NCBI GenBank assembly: GCA_023416545.1
Contig: JAEZHO010000140.1
Span: 1-6,175 of the forward strand
Source of the DNA: Pseudomonadota bacterium
GTDB taxonomy: Bacteria; Pseudomonadota; Alphaproteobacteria; Rhizobiales; Rhizobiaceae
Direction of reading: 5' to 3'
DNA length: 6,175 nucleotides
A program made the position numbers and the translations under genes. Shown one piece after another: positions 5,577-6,175 of this stretch. Position 1 is the first letter of the stretch; each line of letters starts with the position of its first letter. A model generated the notes under the pieces. It saw only the letters and a program-made list of their open reading frames with translations, was not told the origin of the DNA and made no database searches.

Positions 5577-6175
5577 ATGTATTCACAGCAGACCCCTCAC
5601 AACATCGGCCAGCGACAGCCGCCTGCGGAGCGGGCGTTCCAGCGTGTCGCCGTCAATGTCGAAGGCAGGCTGATGCTGGCCGACCGTGAGGAATATCCGT
5701 GCACGGCGACGGAAATGTCCCCTGGAGACGTGGAATTTTCCTGCTTCGGGCGCCCCCGGCTCAACGAGCGGGTGATCGCCTACCTCGACCATCTCGGACG
5801 GATCGAGGGCATCGTGAGCGAGGTCGGGGCGAACAGCTTCTCAATCGTCATCAACGCGACCGACCGCAAGCGCGAGAAACTCGCCGCGCAGCTGACCTGG
5901 ATCGCCAACAAGCATGAACTGGGCCTCCCGGAAGACCGCCGCCACGACCGCCTGACGCCAAGACATACGGCGACCGAACTCATCCTCGACGACGGAAGCC
6001 GCTACAGCTGCCGCCTGATGGACCTTTCGCTGTCGGGCGCGGCGGTCGACATCGAGATACGCCCGCCGCTCGGGACATCCGTGCGCCTCGGCAGCATGCG
6101 CGGGCGCGTCGTCCGTCACTTCATGGAGGGTGTCGCGGTCGAATTCAGCAGCGTGCAGTCGCGGGAATCGCTGCG
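5577..6175 (+). CDS. Tandem PilZ-domain protein, c-di-GMP receptor candidate (cut by window edge)
   Basis: PilZ domains bind the second messenger c-di-GMP and act on motility, polysaccharide or adhesion. About 199 residues are visible with no stop before the right edge. There is no signal peptide or membrane segment. Domain 1 (about 18-100) has R19xxxR23, but the usual (D/N)xSxxG is replaced by EMSPGD (46-51). Domain 2 (about 118-199) has a full site: RRHDR (121-125, RxxxR) and DLSLSG (149-154), followed by the strands ending RGRVVRHFMEGVAVEF. Domain 2 is therefore the likely ligand binder; domain 1 may be structural or a dimer contact. The ATG at 5577 has AGGAA seven bases upstream. The gene diverges from rhomboid across 194 bases; I could not find a convincing promoter there. 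No output domain is visible, so it probably acts through a partner. Family firm, pathway unknown. Confidence 0.9.
   Translation, partial: MYSQQTPHNIGQRQPPAERAFQRVAVNVEGRLMLADREEYPCTATEMSPGDVEFSCFGRPRLNERVIAYLDHLGRIEGIVSEVGANSFSIVINATDRKREKLAAQLTWIANKHELGLPEDRRHDRLTPRHTATELILDDGSRYSCRLMDLSLSGAAVDIEIRPPLGTSVRLGSMRGRVVRHFMEGVAVEFSSVQSRESL

Noticed and set aside
1..6175. Mobile elements, CRISPR arrays, tRNA/rRNA genes, toxin-antitoxin or defence systems
   Set aside because: No repeat array, transposase, integrase, RNA gene or defence-type domain was seen on either strand; every gene-length stretch is explained by conserved chromosomal families.

Overview
The window looks like core chromosome from an alphaproteobacterium of the order Hyphomicrobiales (Rhizobiales), probably close to Rhizobium/Sinorhizobium. 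The evidence is high GC with G/C-rich third codon positions, very rhizobial-looking ThrS, FolE and HisI proteins, and the gene set itself (an IscU-like scaffold and yidD beside thrS, then folE-hisI, patatin, CBS, rhomboid, PilZ). I see no sign of an insertion sequence, prophage, CRISPR array, tRNA or rRNA. This is tightly packed housekeeping DNA, and no stretch over 300 bases lacks a gene.

Layout. Positions 1-1698, minus strand: an IscU/NifU-type Fe-S scaffold, then yidD one base after its stop, then the 5' part of thrS, which runs off the left edge. A good sigma-70-type promoter (1780-1808) precedes this set, and the yidD-thrS gap holds two GC-rich hairpins. Positions 1699-1964: a divergent intergenic region that also holds the folE leader, where two hairpins compete for the same bases. 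This is a candidate folE-motif (THF-II) riboswitch. Positions 1965-3048, plus strand: folE and hisI, 7 bases apart. Positions 3150-4097, plus: a patatin-like phospholipase. Positions 4111-4545, minus: a small tandem-CBS protein, convergent with the patatin gene and 13 bases from it. Positions 4660-5382, minus: a rhomboid protease with its full catalytic set. Positions 5577-6175, plus: a tandem PilZ protein cut by the right edge.

Functions. The left cluster joins Fe-S scaffold, membrane-protein insertion and tRNA charging. FolE (GTP to dihydroneopterin triphosphate) and HisI (PR-AMP ring opening) are two metal-dependent, purine-ring-opening hydrolases in one likely transcript. The right half holds regulatory and envelope genes: a membrane protease, an adenylate- or NAD-sensing CBS module, a lipase-like hydrolase and a c-di-GMP receptor candidate. 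No wholly new system is evident. The points most worth checking are the folE leader RNA, the His-for-Cys change in the scaffold protein, the thrS leader hairpin with a Thr-anticodon-like loop, and the degenerate first PilZ domain.
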